Source: Antedon bifida
Lineage: Eukaryota; Echinodermata; Crinoidea; Comatulida; Antedonidae
Length of the DNA stretch: 64,000 nucleotides
Assembly: GCA_963402885.1 (NCBI GenBank)
Contig: OY727102.1
Coordinates: forward strand, 4,774,001 to 4,838,000
Direction: 5' to 3'
Shown here: positions 24,401 to 38,500 of the stretch, in pieces
How the letters are laid out: each line of letters opens with the position of its first letter
Numbering within the stretch: position 1 is the stretch's first letter
Made by a program: the position numbers and the translations under genes
The notes under the pieces: model-generated
Databases searched by the model: none
What the model was told of the DNA's origin: nothing
The model's input: the letters and a program-made list of their open reading frames with translations, nothing else

Positions 24401-25249
24401 GTACTAATACGTATGTATTAATAGAGGAATAAGTCAGAAGTCGGAAGAATCATCGCCTCTGGTGTTTTATTCGCTTTCACCGACTATATCAGTGAGAACC
24501 GCAACAAAGAAAGAAAAAATAAGATAGAACGCCGTGGATGGAGAAAACGCTCAGAACAGGCGAAATTGATTTACTTTGGCGAATCTACAAGACGAAAGCG
24601 AAAACCCTATTTTATTAGGTTGCAAGAAAAATGATCGATTAAGAGAACAACCAAGACAATGGATTCTAAACTGTTTAGAATAACAATGAAATAAATTAAC
24701 TGTGGAACGTGAAGACTACTTGTTTACATTGAAGAGAAGCATGATGATGGGCTAGAAAAGGACGTTCAATCACAGCTAGACTATTAAATTTGCTATCAAC
24801 TGCATTTATATTTATTATACGGTTCATTTAGCCAAAGGCAGATAAACGATGAGCCTGCGTACTTTTCTCATGATTGTACACAGCATTGTAATAATATTAA
24901 CATGAATGCTGTTTCTTAGAATTTTCAAATCGTTAGATTAGCATTCGTCCCTGTATGTTAGTCATTTTCTTTCCATTAATTTAATTTATTAGCCATTTAC
25001 ACATAAGTATGATTTTTTTATTACTATTAAACATGATTTTCTATAAAATACGGTACTCATCAAATAAATATAAATTAACACAAATAAATAGAAATTAACA
25101 ACAATTAATAAAAATCAATTAAAATAAATAAAATTTAATAAAGCCAAAATAAATTCAAATTATAAAAACAGAATACACTTAGTATTATAATGTTGTAAGA
25201 ATCCAGAAATTAAGAGAACTTTTTTTATTGAAGTGAAGTCTTTCCTTAA
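21481..25249. other. Gene-free stretch
   Basis: No gene recognised. At 24,423-24,635 an ATG-less plus-strand frame of about 70 codons stays open in unusually low-AT sequence and ends in a basic Arg/Lys-rich tract. It has no recognised family and no clear splice signals. The rest is AT-rich sequence with poly-A runs. Confidence 0.3.
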
Positions 25250-25416
25250 AGATGTATTATTCCCCCCAAAACATGAAAAATTTGACTATTTTTTGCTTTG
25301 AATTACAGTTTTATTCAGGTAAATAATTTTTTTTCGATCAAATTTTTGGTCAAAGTGAATAACTATTATGTGACATTAAAATGGCATGTTCAACAACAAA
25401 AGGGAACAATACATAT
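25250..25416. mobile_element. TTAA-flanked MITE, internally deleted copy
   Basis: A second member of the family at 19123-19466, in the same orientation, with TTAA at 25246-25249 and 25417-25420. The ends are mutated (AGATGTATTATTCCCC and GGGAACAATACATAT). The shared interior includes TGACTATTTTTTGCTTTG-like and TTTTTGGTCAAAGTG segments. About half of the long copy is missing between the left end and the TTTGACYATTTTTTGC segment. Confidence 0.75.
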
Positions 25417-25420
25417 TTAA

Positions 25421-28400
25421 GGAACAGAATGAACTGTTGATTAAAAAGTATTTTTTATAATAGTTGAAGGATGTTAGAAGACGTTTGCAATGATCGTGCA
25501 TTCAATAATATAAAGGTTGAAGGTGTATGTTTGTGATGCATTTTGACGTAGAGTTGCCCCACGAAACTCGCATGCGCACAATACATTAACATGACGTCAG
25601 GTCATATGCTGTCGCAACTCGAAAACTCGTCTGTATCTCTGTCTATCAATAATTAGTTTAGAAGAAAGTGATGATAACATATAGACGTTGTACTTTCTAA
25701 AGAACTGAATTAATAAACCAAGTATTAAGACAATTATAAATATTAATGTTTATAATTCGCCGTTGAATTTTTACATAAATTGATTTATTAATTGGTATCT
25801 AATATATAATAATTAGTTGCTAACGATTATCATTAAAAATGCAATTTTGTCCTCCTTTATTGACAAGAAGTCATGCTAGCACAATGAAAGACTAGTTTAA
25901 TTTGATAAAATATGAATAATATTAGACACACAATGGCGTTTACCTTTCACTTTATTCTGTGGCAACAGACTAATTTGAAAAGAATCTATAGGTACTTCTG
26001 AAAGTCAGTTTCTTCATTGTTGGTTCGATTAGATGGTATAGTAATATGATTTCAAAATAACGGCCAAATTAAGAAATAATTGGAACAATAGAAAAGTGTT
26101 CAACATCAATTAAAATAGGTTATGACACGCGGAATATCAATAGTCATGCGACATATCGCGTAGACGTTCAGTCCATGACGTTGGCGGCTAAAAGTAGTAA
26201 CAAAGGCAGACTATTGCACCAGAGATATTATAATATCTCTATGAATCAACACGCTTACCTACCAAGGAACCCACGCTGAACAGCGCGGTACATTCGATAT
26301 ACCTAACTAATTTAGGGTTAAACGAATTTATTAAATTTTAATATCGAATCACAGTATGTTTTGTGTATACAAAGGATATCTAATTAATATAATATTGTCA
26401 GTATTATGAGTTTAGAATCGCGTTTCATGCTCGGGTTTCTTAGGAGACAAAAACAGTATTGTTGTATTTAATATAATCATTTTATTAACTAATTAAAATA
26501 CAAGTTTATGAACTATAAAATTACTATTTTATGACATTCAATTTGATTAACTAAATGTTGATGATCTTTAATTTATCTACACCATTTATCTATATTTCCC
26601 CATTTGTTACTAACATACGCCATGAGGTGTTTTCACGAAATTAAAACGGTACTAGGATGACCAACTAGCGTCCATGTCACCAACTAGAAGAAGTATATTT
26701 ATGTGACGTACATTGTACTTTCTTTTGTGACTTTTTTTTATTGAATATCATTTTTAATAATACTATATTATTTTGCCTATATGTTATTCTTAGTATGGTA
26801 ATAGCAACAAAGTCATCAAGGCCTAGCATTTCATCATTTTCACCGAATTTACACATAATCACATTATCATGAACTGCCTTCTTCATTATGATCACATAGT
26901 CATAGTCACTCATCAGTGGAATACCGTAATCATTCATTATCATCATCGTAATTAAACGGTCAAATAAGTAATAAAGTAAATAAAATAAATTATATGCTAG
27001 AAAACTGTTCAGTTTTTCAATTATCGACCTCACTCCAAATTCAATTGATGTAAACCTATTTAATATTCATGCTCATTATTGTGTAGATTACCACATAAAA
27101 AAAATCACTTCAATTTATATCCATTCTTTTGATAAACGCTTTGTAAGAACGTTCATTAGGTAGATCAGTAGCTATCTTAAACGGCCACTCGCCTTAAAGG
27201 AATCATTCTCTCGCCGTAAGCTACCATATAATTTTCGGAAAGCATTGTAATACGAAATAGACGCGATAAAATAACAAATTAATGGATGCAGGCCTAATAA
27301 TATTTGATTTACTTATTTTCATACTATACAATATTTAAATTCGTTATGAATCAGTTTAGCGACCGACAGATTTTAATCGCAACGACTCTTATTGATAATG
27401 CTCACAATAATAATAATTGTTATGATTGCAATAACATGCAAATAATTAAAATTATGTGAATTATTATTTAGGAAATGATTATTATGTTATTAAACTATTA
27501 TAATCAATATATTTTTTATAATTGATGATATTTAGATTATTATTATAAAATATTATTTGACATTATTGTTGCAGTGTTTTATTGTTGTTATTAACATTAT
27601 TATTATCAGTGATAATTTTTAATCTGTACTTGGCTTATGAGTTATTTTTGTGTAAAATGTTTTATAATGATTTTATTTTCTTATATTTATTTTTGATCAA
27701 CAATTATTGATAAATGCAAACTACCAGTTATTTATTATATTATAATATCAACCAAGATTATTTTTTGTTTATTTCAGCATCAGAATATTGATATTTCAGT
27801 TCTTATTTTGCCCAATTCGATTTACATTTAAAATAAGACAGAAATATATGAAAATGAGACATTCTGTTAGAAAAGGCGTACGAAAAAAAACCCACACAAT
27901 TCATAATTGAAGAGAAAGATAGTTTAATACAAACCTAGTTAGGCCTAACCGTTACATTATAACATTACGGAATCTAAAACATGGAAAATGCTACATGATC
28001 ATTTGAACATGATTGTAACAACTACTACCATATAAGGTAGTACGTGACGAGCAAACTGTTAATACATGTGAGCTTAATGCACCAATAGATTTGTAATTAG
28101 GTATCAGGTGGTCAGTCTTGACCAATAAAAAGTGAAAGTTTGATATAATTAGCATATCATGTAAAATAACTCATAACAGGAACTATTAGTACGATGACAC
28201 ATGTAAGCTGCTGCTATTGGGCCTTTAGCATTCGTTAAAACACTTACACATTTAAAATTCAAGCCCAATATTTAACCGCTTTCAGTTATACTTATCGTCA
28301 CTACAATAAGTGCTCAAAAATCAACACAAAATCATTAAACGGTTTTGAAATTGCAATTTTTCCCGGCGGCAAGAAAACACGTATAATACTGTACGTTACA

Positions 28401-29894
28401 GATCGATTTGTATCAAATATAAAATCAGAACAAATAAAATTTAATTCTAGGACATTGTAACATAAACACATTTATAAATAAATCTTTAATTAATTTTGTA
28501 CATAATAAATATCAGAATAAACGGCCTAGGTTTATCAATAAAACATATCATTTTGGAATGTCATGGTTTAAATTAGCAATCATTACAATCAATTTTCAGT
28601 AAGGTAAAGGACAGAAAATCTACTAAGAGAGGATTTTATCTTAGATGTTCCTTTGTAGCCTACAGAAAAAACCCAAATAATGTTTATACATTTAACGCAA
28701 ATTCACTCGATTATCATGCTATATACCACAAGACAGTGTGAACATCATGGAATTATTTTTAAAGACTTCAGTACAATCACATATGACTGATAATGTGACT
28801 TATAAAACTTCACATGGGATACATGTGACCCTGTATTACTGATTTGCCTAGATACAGTATAATATACATTATTCTGAATGCAAATCCTGTAGGTATAGCT
28901 ATAGGCTACTGAACTAGATTTCTAAACACTTGATCAGCTCTTTTGTATACGCATTTGTTTGTAGACATGCTTTCAACATCTTTACCGATTGTTTAGTGTT
29001 GAAATCAGTATTAACAATTATAAATAATTTACCGTTCCCTGAAGTGAATTTAAATTCATTAGGTTAATTTTAATTAGTCTTACTTTGCATGGAGGTGACA
29101 AAATAAGATTAAAATTCACATAGCCATGTTTTACTTAGAGCACTGCCATGATTTATACTGAGTGACGTCACTTGTCAGTTTAATAAATGTGGTCTAATTT
29201 GATCATAGGTCGTAGGCCTTACTTACTCTTGATCATTATGCCCGATTTCATCATTATATAAACAAGTTTTAGAAAACAATTTTTCACACTATATATACAT
29301 TGATAGTTCAAACAACCAATTAATTGATAACTGAAATTAAAATACACATTTCGTGTTGTTTCTTCAAAATTTGACGTAGGCATATCTGTTTAGGTTTAGA
29401 AGGAACCCGACCGGACCAATTTGCGACGGGAATCTTTCTGTTTTCAAAGGTATCTTAACATTCATTAAATTATATCATCGAATTATTTGTTTAAGACACT
29501 ATACAGACACATTGAGAATTCCAAAGCAAATAATGAGATTACTTGTGTGACGTGTTTAATAGTCGACTTGATAACATTTACGTTTAGAAAGATACAACAG
29601 GGTTAGTTCAATAGTTTTCTTGTGTTTCTACGAGCTGGTGGTGCTTTCTTCTTTGAGTAGGTACTTTGAGTTGAAGTGCCCCTTGAATTGTCTCCTTCAA
29701 TTATTTTACAACATAGCCACTTTGCGCCGTTCAACATCTCATCTTTAAAATGTAAAGTACAACAGGAGTATATACAAACGTGTGCCTAGCAGCAAATACA
29801 GGCAAATAATATGTATCTCTCGTATCAAGTTCGTGGAGGTTTCCGGCTTTCACGAGGATCTTTATTTGATGTGTTCTTTACTATATCGATTGCC
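25421..29894. other. Region downstream of Otp, no gene seen
   Basis: Gene-free. It holds a TGACGTCAGGTCA site near 25593, a long AT-only tract around 27390-27780, a dispersed-repeat copy (28770-28860) and a TGACGTCA site near 29163. Its right end is presumably the Otp 3' UTR. The first minus-strand AATAAA lies about 30 bases after the stop (29861-29866) and an ATTAAA lies near 29555-29560, so the 3' end is undecided. Confidence 0.4.
28770..28862. repeat. Dispersed repeat, copy 1
   Basis: Contains ATACATGTGACC and CTGTATTACTGATTTGCCTA. The second string recurs with small changes at about 32950-32970 and more loosely at 35700-35720. The element ends are undefined. Confidence 0.4.
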
Positions 29895-30437
29895 TCATCG
29901 AAATATCCCGTTTATAGAAGCAGCGTGATGCTCTAGTGCTTTTCTACGAAGTGCTGCTATACTCGTTCCACGCCACATATCAGCCTCTTGAGACCCACAT
30001 GACATGTCACCGGCAAATACCGTCGTATTCGTACCCGTAGGTGAGGAATTTGATAGACAACTGGCAGACGATACCCCGGGGAAGGGGGTTTGATACATCG
30101 ATTGCATTGCACTGTTTCCACCCATGGAGAGCGATCCTGATAACGGTGAGCCCTGTCCTAAATGTGGTGCGCAACCAGGCTGGGATAATGACTGACCCAA
30201 TGTCTGACGGGGTAAAGTCGGGGGTAGGGCTAGAGGTGGCGTACTACCCATTTGTGACGTCATTGATGACATCACCGGCCATCGAGCATCGGTTGTGTGA
30301 AAGTTGCAGAATGAATCTGACATTGGTGAGGGGAATTGTGGTAGTCCATGTGAAGGCATTAGTCCTCCAGTTGTCCTAAATACATTGGTGGTCTTCTTTC
30401 GTTTCTTCCACTTAGCACGTCTGTTTTGAAACCATAC
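29895..30437 (-). CDS. otp: Otp exon 3: end of homeodomain, transactivation region, OAR
   Basis: Begins with [10 protein letters not shown] after a TTTTTACAG acceptor. Residues 141-274 are rich in Ser, Pro, Met and Gly, as in other Otp C-terminal regions (for example [17 protein letters not shown]). The OAR motif and stop follow. An upstream ATG in the same frame lies in intron sequence, so it is not the start. Confidence 0.95.
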   Translation of the reverse strand, partial: VWFQNRRAKWKKRKKTTNVFRTTGGLMPSHGLPQFPSPMSDSFCNFHTTDARWPVMSSMTSQMGSTPPLALPPTLPRQTLGQSLSQPGCAPHLGQGSPLSGSLSMGGNSAMQSMYQTPFPGVSSASCLSNSSPTGTNTTVFAGDMSCGSQEADMWRGTSIAALRRKALEHHAASINGIFR

Positions 30438-33400
30438 CTGTAAAAACCAATGTATCATTGTAAATAATAATAATTGTGTATTCTCATTGACATTTTAGAA
30501 ATGAATATAATTTAGCCAATATGAAACCTAATCAATGCAATGTGTATTTGTACGTATAATTTTAGGAAATAGTTATTATATCTCTTTGATCACTTTGCTG
30601 TACTGTTAATGTCTGGTCTGTATTTTTGATCATATATTATTAGTGTTAGTTTAAAAGAAAAACATAATAAATATCAGTAATAATCAAAGCTAAATTAATA
30701 TATAATTACCACAATTATTAGGTATCGTCACCTTTTAAAATTGTTTTAAAATGTGATTTCTTGTAAAGATTTAGGCCTAATCACTTATTTTCTACCGTCG
30801 AGGTATATGATTTTATTCAAATGAAATTTTTCATAAGATATGCCTAAAGCAAGTAAGTAAGTATTAGTCTGTAATTCAAATACAGTGCATTCGATGATGA
30901 TGCCAATTCTACGAGAATACGGATAAAAATAGATAATTAAGACAACATTTAAATAATTAATGACCGAGAATATACATTAAGTAAGATTTAACCGTATCGA
31001 TTCATCGCACAATGAATCAAGTCAGTGGATGTATGTTAGCGCGTAACTCCAATAGTCTAGTGGTTGGCGCTGTCTTAGCAGGCGGATGGGAGAATAAACC
31101 CGCCTGGCTTAATCATAACAGACGACGTATCTTATCTTAATGTGGCGCATAATGACATCTCGTAACTCTCTTAGCTTTTCATCTTTCTGTCATTTCCTTC
31201 GTATTCTAAATCTATAACAATTCAAAGTTTAACGACGACTTCCATCTTGTTGGCAATAATGCGTTTCACGTTTAAAGGAGGTTAATTTTCACGAAGAATT
31301 AATCATTGTAGGAGGTATTGAGTGTATTGAGCAAACATCATGTTTTCGGTACAATTTAACATTCAACGAATTTAAATTCGTGTTAATGAAATAAAAGGTT
31401 ATATTTAACAAAGATGTATTGCATTTTTAAATCTAAATGCGACAAACGTTGCTGATGTGTTCACGGAGTCGTTTTTTCTAAATGTATAGACGTGATTTGA
31501 ATTTTAGAACATGATATAGATAAGATGCATACGTATTTTGGGAAAAAAATATCATTGTTCACTATAAAGCGCCCGAGGGGCATGTTCGCTGTCTTTACCC
31601 TGCTTTCAGTCCATAATCGTAGTAGGTATTAAATAAGTGAATAAATTTGATGCAATTAGATAGACCTGTCAGCAACGCAATCGACTGTGAAAAGGGAAAT
31701 AGGAAAATGCGTACATTCCTATCAGCGAGATGTATGATGGCTTTGAAATTACTATCTGGCATTGGTTTATATTAGGCCTATTTTGTAAGGTCTTTGAGTT
31801 GTGATCCTCGGGCCTGATAGCGTGTTACGTGTACTATGGGATGGTGTACGTTAGTCAACTCCCTAACGCTTCTTAGCTTGATACATCACTGTCAAAAATC
31901 ATGAAATTCTAGCTGCGTTGATAAAATACTTGCTAATGCTCAAACCAGTAGAGTACTACCGCGGGGTATTCGTTGGCTATTCAATCTCGTCCCAACGTCT
32001 TAACTTAATGTCCTCGGCATTAATGAAGACGATTCCGTAGATGAATTTGATGAAGTCAAATACTGCAAAACAGACGTTGGTGATTTCACTAACGACAGTG
32101 TGATAATCACCGGCAAACATTTCGCCATTCATTTGCAGTACGGACAAACAAAACGAGGGGGTTAATCGCATAGCAGACATTAGATTACACAAGTGTCTAA
32201 AAGAATACAGAATCGAGCAAACTCGTAGAGAGGAAAGACAAATTACCAGAAATTGTTGTAAACGAAATAAATAAACATTTATGAAAAGAGACATCGAATA
32301 AAATCGCAGTTGGGTTTTGAATTAACGAATGTTCTTAATATTATAAAACTGTATCACGTCTATAATTGCAGTTTAAAATCACAACACATTTTGTCTTAAA
32401 ATGTTGTCAAAGATTATTAACATAACCTATGTTAGTACTAAGTTTGATTTTGTTTCGTTCAGTGACTTTGCGAATTCAACGAACTGACGCTATAATTGTT
32501 TTTATAAAATTATTAGGCTCATAGACTTAATTCTGTAATACTTAATTACCAGCGTGTTATATAAGAGTTAATTATAATATATAATACTAATAATAACAAG
32601 TTGTTGTTAATGATGATGACGATAAGATTATGATTAATAATAATAATAATATTTAGTAGGCCCTAATTTCAATGATATCTTTATTTACAGTAATTAATTA
32701 ATTAACTGTGTTTAAAATTATGACCGCATTAATTATCTCATACAGACCATGGAGTAACAGACTTTATAAACCTTTGGTACTGTATCATCATCATCAGTTT
32801 CCCAGTATTAGGATAGGACTGTGATTCATCCGTGACATGTGAAATGTGAAATGTGTTTTACATGCGACGTCTGTATCATAGACCCTCTAAACCATAACCT
32901 AACCTTCCATGATACAGGCACCACATGTGATACACACGATCGAAAAGCTGTATTACTGAATTTCCCTATGATAATTTTCCTACAAAATGTAATCTTTTCA
33001 CATGTGGAGATATAGCTCTTTAGTCTGAAACAATTGCCTTACATTTACATATTTAATTTTCAATCAGATTTTATTTCTTTGAGTCCACGTAAAATAATTT
33101 TAAGTTACAAAAATATTTGATTGATTTATAATGTCAATATTGTCAGTCTATTATATTAATTATAGTTAATCAAATATATATTAATATATAACATATATTA
33201 ATATGGAATAATGCTTATGAATAATTGTTCACGGATAATATATATGTCATGCATAGGGTTGTTTTAAATCGCTGCAGTCGTTAATATGATAAAACAGAGA
33301 AGCCCATCGGGTGAATATCGGTAAACGATCATCGGAATGAATAAAACAAGTATACATACATAATTAGCTAACGGTGTTAATTCACGATATTGAAGATAAC

Positions 33401-35521
33401 CGTTCTATCAATATAGGTTATACGGTGAATAACCAAGATAAATAATATCTAATTTTATCATCCGCTAAAAATAATAATATATAAAATGTTGTTACCTCAA
33501 ATATGAGAAAATAAATTGTTTTATCTTCTATTCAGTTTAATATTTTTTACTTGTTTAAATGTTAATTTGATTCAGCAATATCGAATCAGGAATTATGGAG
33601 TGTAACATTATCTCCTTGTATACCTCAAATATGACAAAATAAATAAACTTTCAGTAGGTCTAACTAAAGTAAACACAATCAATATTAGGCCTAACAAAAC
33701 AAATTTGAAGATAAATAAAAATATTCACTGTAATCCTTTTGATAAAATTAAATTTGTTTTCAATTACCGTACTAGATTAGGCCTAGACGATAAAAATGTG
33801 CTTCCATTTATTTATATTTCTTCAATAAAATAAGAAACTAAAAAAAAGATTGGTCACTTTTTCACTATCCTCATTACATACGGTAGAAAAACCCGTTAAA
33901 ATGCAATTTCAATAAAATATTTTTAAAACGAACATTAATTGAAACAAATACAGTACGCGTCAAAGCTTTGTCGGTCTGCCTGTTATATGTAAAGTGCGCC
34001 ACCAACTGAAAGAACTATGATCTTTTGATTTACTTTTCCATAACGCCGCCGTAACGAAGTACTATACACACTTACATTAAATCACTAAGTTCAACTTTAT
34101 CTTTTACTTTAAATCATCAATAAACAAAATATGATTTCATAGAAAAAACTAAAAAGTGTTTAACTTAGTTCACAGCTTTAGCTTCAAGTCATCGTCCTGT
34201 TTAATGTGTTATGGCAAATGTAAATTATCAGGTAATCACCAAATCACACAACTAATACCATACAAAATGAAACCAATGAACGAAAACAATTGCAATGTGA
34301 ACCAATAAAGTAAATTAAAGTATATAACATTGAGTCACTTTTACTAGATGATTAGGAGAGGTCAGGTCTTAATTATTGTGATACGTGGTCTTTACGGCTT
34401 TCATTTCGGGCGGATTATGAAGGTATTTGCTTGTTTTTGAGTATTGTACGCCTAGCTTTTTACTATCTGTGTTCTTTAATTGACTTCTTCGGACGAATAC
34501 TGTCGACGAAAATTGGCGGTAAATCAAAGAAACTAATTACACGAAAGAGCATTCGAATTAGAGGAAATATACACAATTTTAGTTTGATTTTAAACAACAT
34601 ACCGTGAAAGAAAATAAAACAGTAAAAATTATATGGATTAAGTTGTAGGAGATTATAGTAATCATAACACAAATATTGAAAATTGTTTTTATACTTATAA
34701 CAAATTTAAGTCGGATATTAAATTTAATATATCTATTTGTTAAAAAATGATTAAAAGAAGTGATTATATTTCCGGTGTATGCTAATGTCAATGTACTGAT
34801 GATGATAACAATGAAATAGAGGGATGGTGATTATAATAAAAACTTGGGTGGTTTAAAGTTTCTCTCTTATCTGTATAAATACAACTTTACATAATTTGGA
34901 AGAACCGACATATTTGTCAAAAGAAAACTGCAATATTAATATTTAATTATAATAATATTTGAAGTTTACATTATAACATTTAAAATGATACATTTATTTT
35001 ATCAGCAATGATTGAAATAATTGTTTTATTTTATTGTGTTAATCAATTTCATTTGAAAATGCAATATCATTCATATTATAATTGTGCGATTAGGTATTGA
35101 TATTTCCATAAATCAAAAAATATCAGTCATAAACGTAAGAGATTTTAACGACGATAATGGTCTTAACCGGATGCATACAATAGTCTATAAAGACTTGTAT
35201 ATAGCTTATTGTTAAAGTCATCTTGTGCGTGATGTATTACGACCTTTTATTTCGCCACTTTTCCAATTAAGAAAACGCACGCTTCTTACTCGCTTTCTCG
35301 TATAAATCCCTTTGCCTGGGATAAACATGCATTAGGGACCATTATTAATAAATAATGCGCTATCCACTGACCGATAGCTACCAAAACAGATAATGTGAAA
35401 GAGATTCTCGTAAGCCGTTGTATAGTAACACAATACTATGTTCATGAGTGATAACTTATTTATGCTTTACTGTTTATGAACGTTTGGAAACATTATCATT
35501 ATCATAATCATCATTATCTTT

Positions 35522-35558
<37 letters not shown>

Positions 35559-38500
35559 GGCATTATTATGTCAAGTATCAGGCAAATTCTGAAAGACGAA
35601 AGACAGTATAGGCATTACACAGGCCTATCACATGTGCCTGGATGTAGGCCAAGTTTAAGTCTATCACCTATGATACAGGCATCAAGGTGATATGTCACAC
35701 TGTTTCACAGAATTTACCTATAATACCGTATAAAGTATATAGATCCACGAGTACCAAGAACCACATCTTCATCAGTATTGTGCACCATCATTTCTCGAGC
35801 CATCTTTATCAACATTATTACGATCATAAACACCATACCACATCATACAGTAATTAACCATAGTCAAAGGTCGTGTTATTTGCCAACAGCCGAAGCTTAA
35901 CTTCAACAAACTTAATATTAGCGAAAGTTTATGATAATACGTAACGTGAATATAGTCTATTCGTCGTTCGCATGTCTTTGGGTATCATATCTCAAGTAAT
36001 AAATTAAGTTATGCCTGGGCACTTCACAAACAATACACACGGCACACGATACAGAGGTATAGCTATCAATGACTTAATTACAAGAAGTCTCGACACAAAT
36101 AAGACGAGTCCGAATAAACCCAGTCACGAGAGTTCCTGATTGTGATTTTAATCTCGGGCGCGTGGCACACGTGCCGAATCGATACATTTTTTGCTGCTAG
36201 CGGTAGGTGTATTACAGAAGCAGTGCTTGACGGCCGTTTCATTGACTTCGTATCCGTTTTTTTAGAGCCGATATCGACTGATTCTTGCTTTGTGTAAATA
36301 ACAATAGGCCGTGAAATGATGCAGTTAGCGGATCACGACTACAACCGTATCAACAGTTGCCTGTTGAACTTTTGAGAGATAGTTTTTATTTGTGTTTCTA
36401 ATTATATTTGTTCAATTTCATTTTAATTTTTAAATATTATAATTATATTTAATAACTATATCACTTGGTTGATAAATTAAAGTTGAGAATTGATGTGGTT
36501 TGTATTTATTTGTAATTAACTGCACGATTGATTATTATATGTAGGCATATTTATTTTAACCTATCATCTTATTTAATATCACATTTTTTTTAAAACGCAT
36601 AGAAAATAAACGTTTTAAAATTTAGGAACAACGTATTGTATTTAAATTTATTAATTTAATTGATTAAATATAATGACTAAATAGTTTGGTTTCACTGACA
36701 CATTGATATACCTCAAATAATTGCAACCGAGGGAGACCGGGCCTTGTATAGTTTTTAAAAGACACGTGGAATATTATTACTGATCTATTGTTAGATAGTT
36801 GCATAATATTTGATATATAGATAAATGCGTCAGTCAACCTATAATGTCTAGAGTCTATTGTCCCAATGCTATTGTTGTTAATTTGTGTAATCTTCTGTAT
36901 ATTCATTGCATCCATCTTTTGAACACGTGACAATAATTGACAAAATTATGATAATAATTGTATTATCTTTATTAAGAGGTCTCTCCGACCTAATAGGAGC
37001 AGTAATCAATTATAGTGTATCTGCTAAACGATTGATTGAAGACGAATGTATAAACGTTTCAGAATAACAGAATTTTTAATAGAGTTCATGATGTTGTGTA
37101 CTAAGAGATTGGATTCATTAGGCTACGTATTGTCTAACCGTGAATCTAATTAAACATGCTTATCGTATGAAAGGAATGAAAACGACTCAAAACTATGTAC
37201 ATGACAAAAAAAAAATCAACGTTTTCATATTGTTTCGAAATGACCGTGGGGGTAATGTCACGTAATGGGGCAATTTGTATCCTTTTCAAAAGTAAATACT
37301 GTATTTGTGTTTATAATAATGAATAGACTAGGTTTTTGCCTTGCTCTACGTCTTACATTCGTTGGTATTAATGTTTAACTTTAGGCCTATTAGATTTAAT
37401 GTAAATATTGACTGAATTTTAGAATTTCTGGGATAGATGTTTGAGTAGGCCTACAGCCAGATCAGAAATTCAATTACTCGTTTTTGTATACTTCAGTCTT
37501 GTCTATTCAACATAAATATTTACTGTAAACATTTAAAATATTTCTTTCTTAATGTTGTATGTTTATAAAAACATACAACTCACGATTGTAATTGAATTGC
37601 TAAATAAATAAACTTAATTTAGATTTAAACTGTTTTCTTTGTCCTAAGAAATATAATGTTGTTTTTATATATTTAATTTTTTTTTAATCAGTAAACTGTT
37701 AGCGTATAAGGATGTATTTACTGTATTTTATCTTTAACCTACCTCTAAAACTAACAATGTCAGTTATAGACTACACACATAGGTTTAAGTATAGACAGTG
37801 AAAAAAACATAGAGATTTTCTACTGAATGCCGTAGTAGTTTAGCATATCATTCATGTTTACCGCCGATCTGTCAAGCAATTTTGAAATGGATGATAAACG
37901 TCGTTGAACTCCAAATGTATTTGATTTAACATCAATTTAATATTGTGTACACGTACCTGTACCCTAGACTCTGTTAGTCCGACTCGCATCGCTATCTCCT
38001 CTCGCATAAATATATCAGGATAGTGTGTCTTTGCGAAATTTCGTTCCAGTTCGTTCAACTGCGCTGGGGTAAAACGCGTTCGATGCCGCTTCTGTTTTAG
38101 CGGTTTATCGTCCTCAGTTGTGGATACCCTGGTGACGATAGAACCATTGTGGTGGTCTGTGGAACTGGGTTTCGTCCCGTCACTGGTTTGGTGAATATCA
38201 TGCTTTTGGCCTAGAAAGATATTAAAATATGAAATTTTATCTATTTTGACATGTCGTATTTATAAATATTGTATTTAGTAAAAGATTTATTTGTTTATAT
38301 ACACAATTCTCAATACGATTTATAAATAAATGAAGCTCAAAATATTTAATCATAATGGCTGTAGGATTAATTGAACAATAAAAATTGTATTTATATTTGT
38401 TACGGTATTTTATAAAAAAAAAACAAGAAATGAAATATAAAATAATATCCTATGTATAAATTATTCATTCATGATAATAATATTTTGTAAACATTAATAA

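Larger units (their letters stand above)
30438..37956 (-). other. Otp intron 2 (7.5 kb)
   Basis: GT-AG intron, phase 0, at the homeodomain 46/47 position. Contents: a tRNA-derived SINE remnant (31045-31110), two dispersed-repeat copies (about 32,820-32,990 and 35,580-35,725), an (ATC)n microsatellite (35523-35558), and a higher-complexity island (36,010-36,360). Open frames of about 100 codons at 31977-32294 are low-complexity and not conserved-looking. Confidence 0.85.

Noticed and set aside
26677-27033. 118-codon minus-strand open frame
   Set aside because: Low-complexity, Ile/Met/Asn-rich as expected of translated AT-rich DNA; no motif.
30041-30379. Plus-strand 112-codon open frame
   Set aside because: Antisense shadow of Otp exon 3; no protein-family character.
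31977-32294. 105-codon minus-strand open frame in Otp intron 2
   Set aside because: Hydrophobic low-complexity translation without motif; would need its own gene inside the intron.
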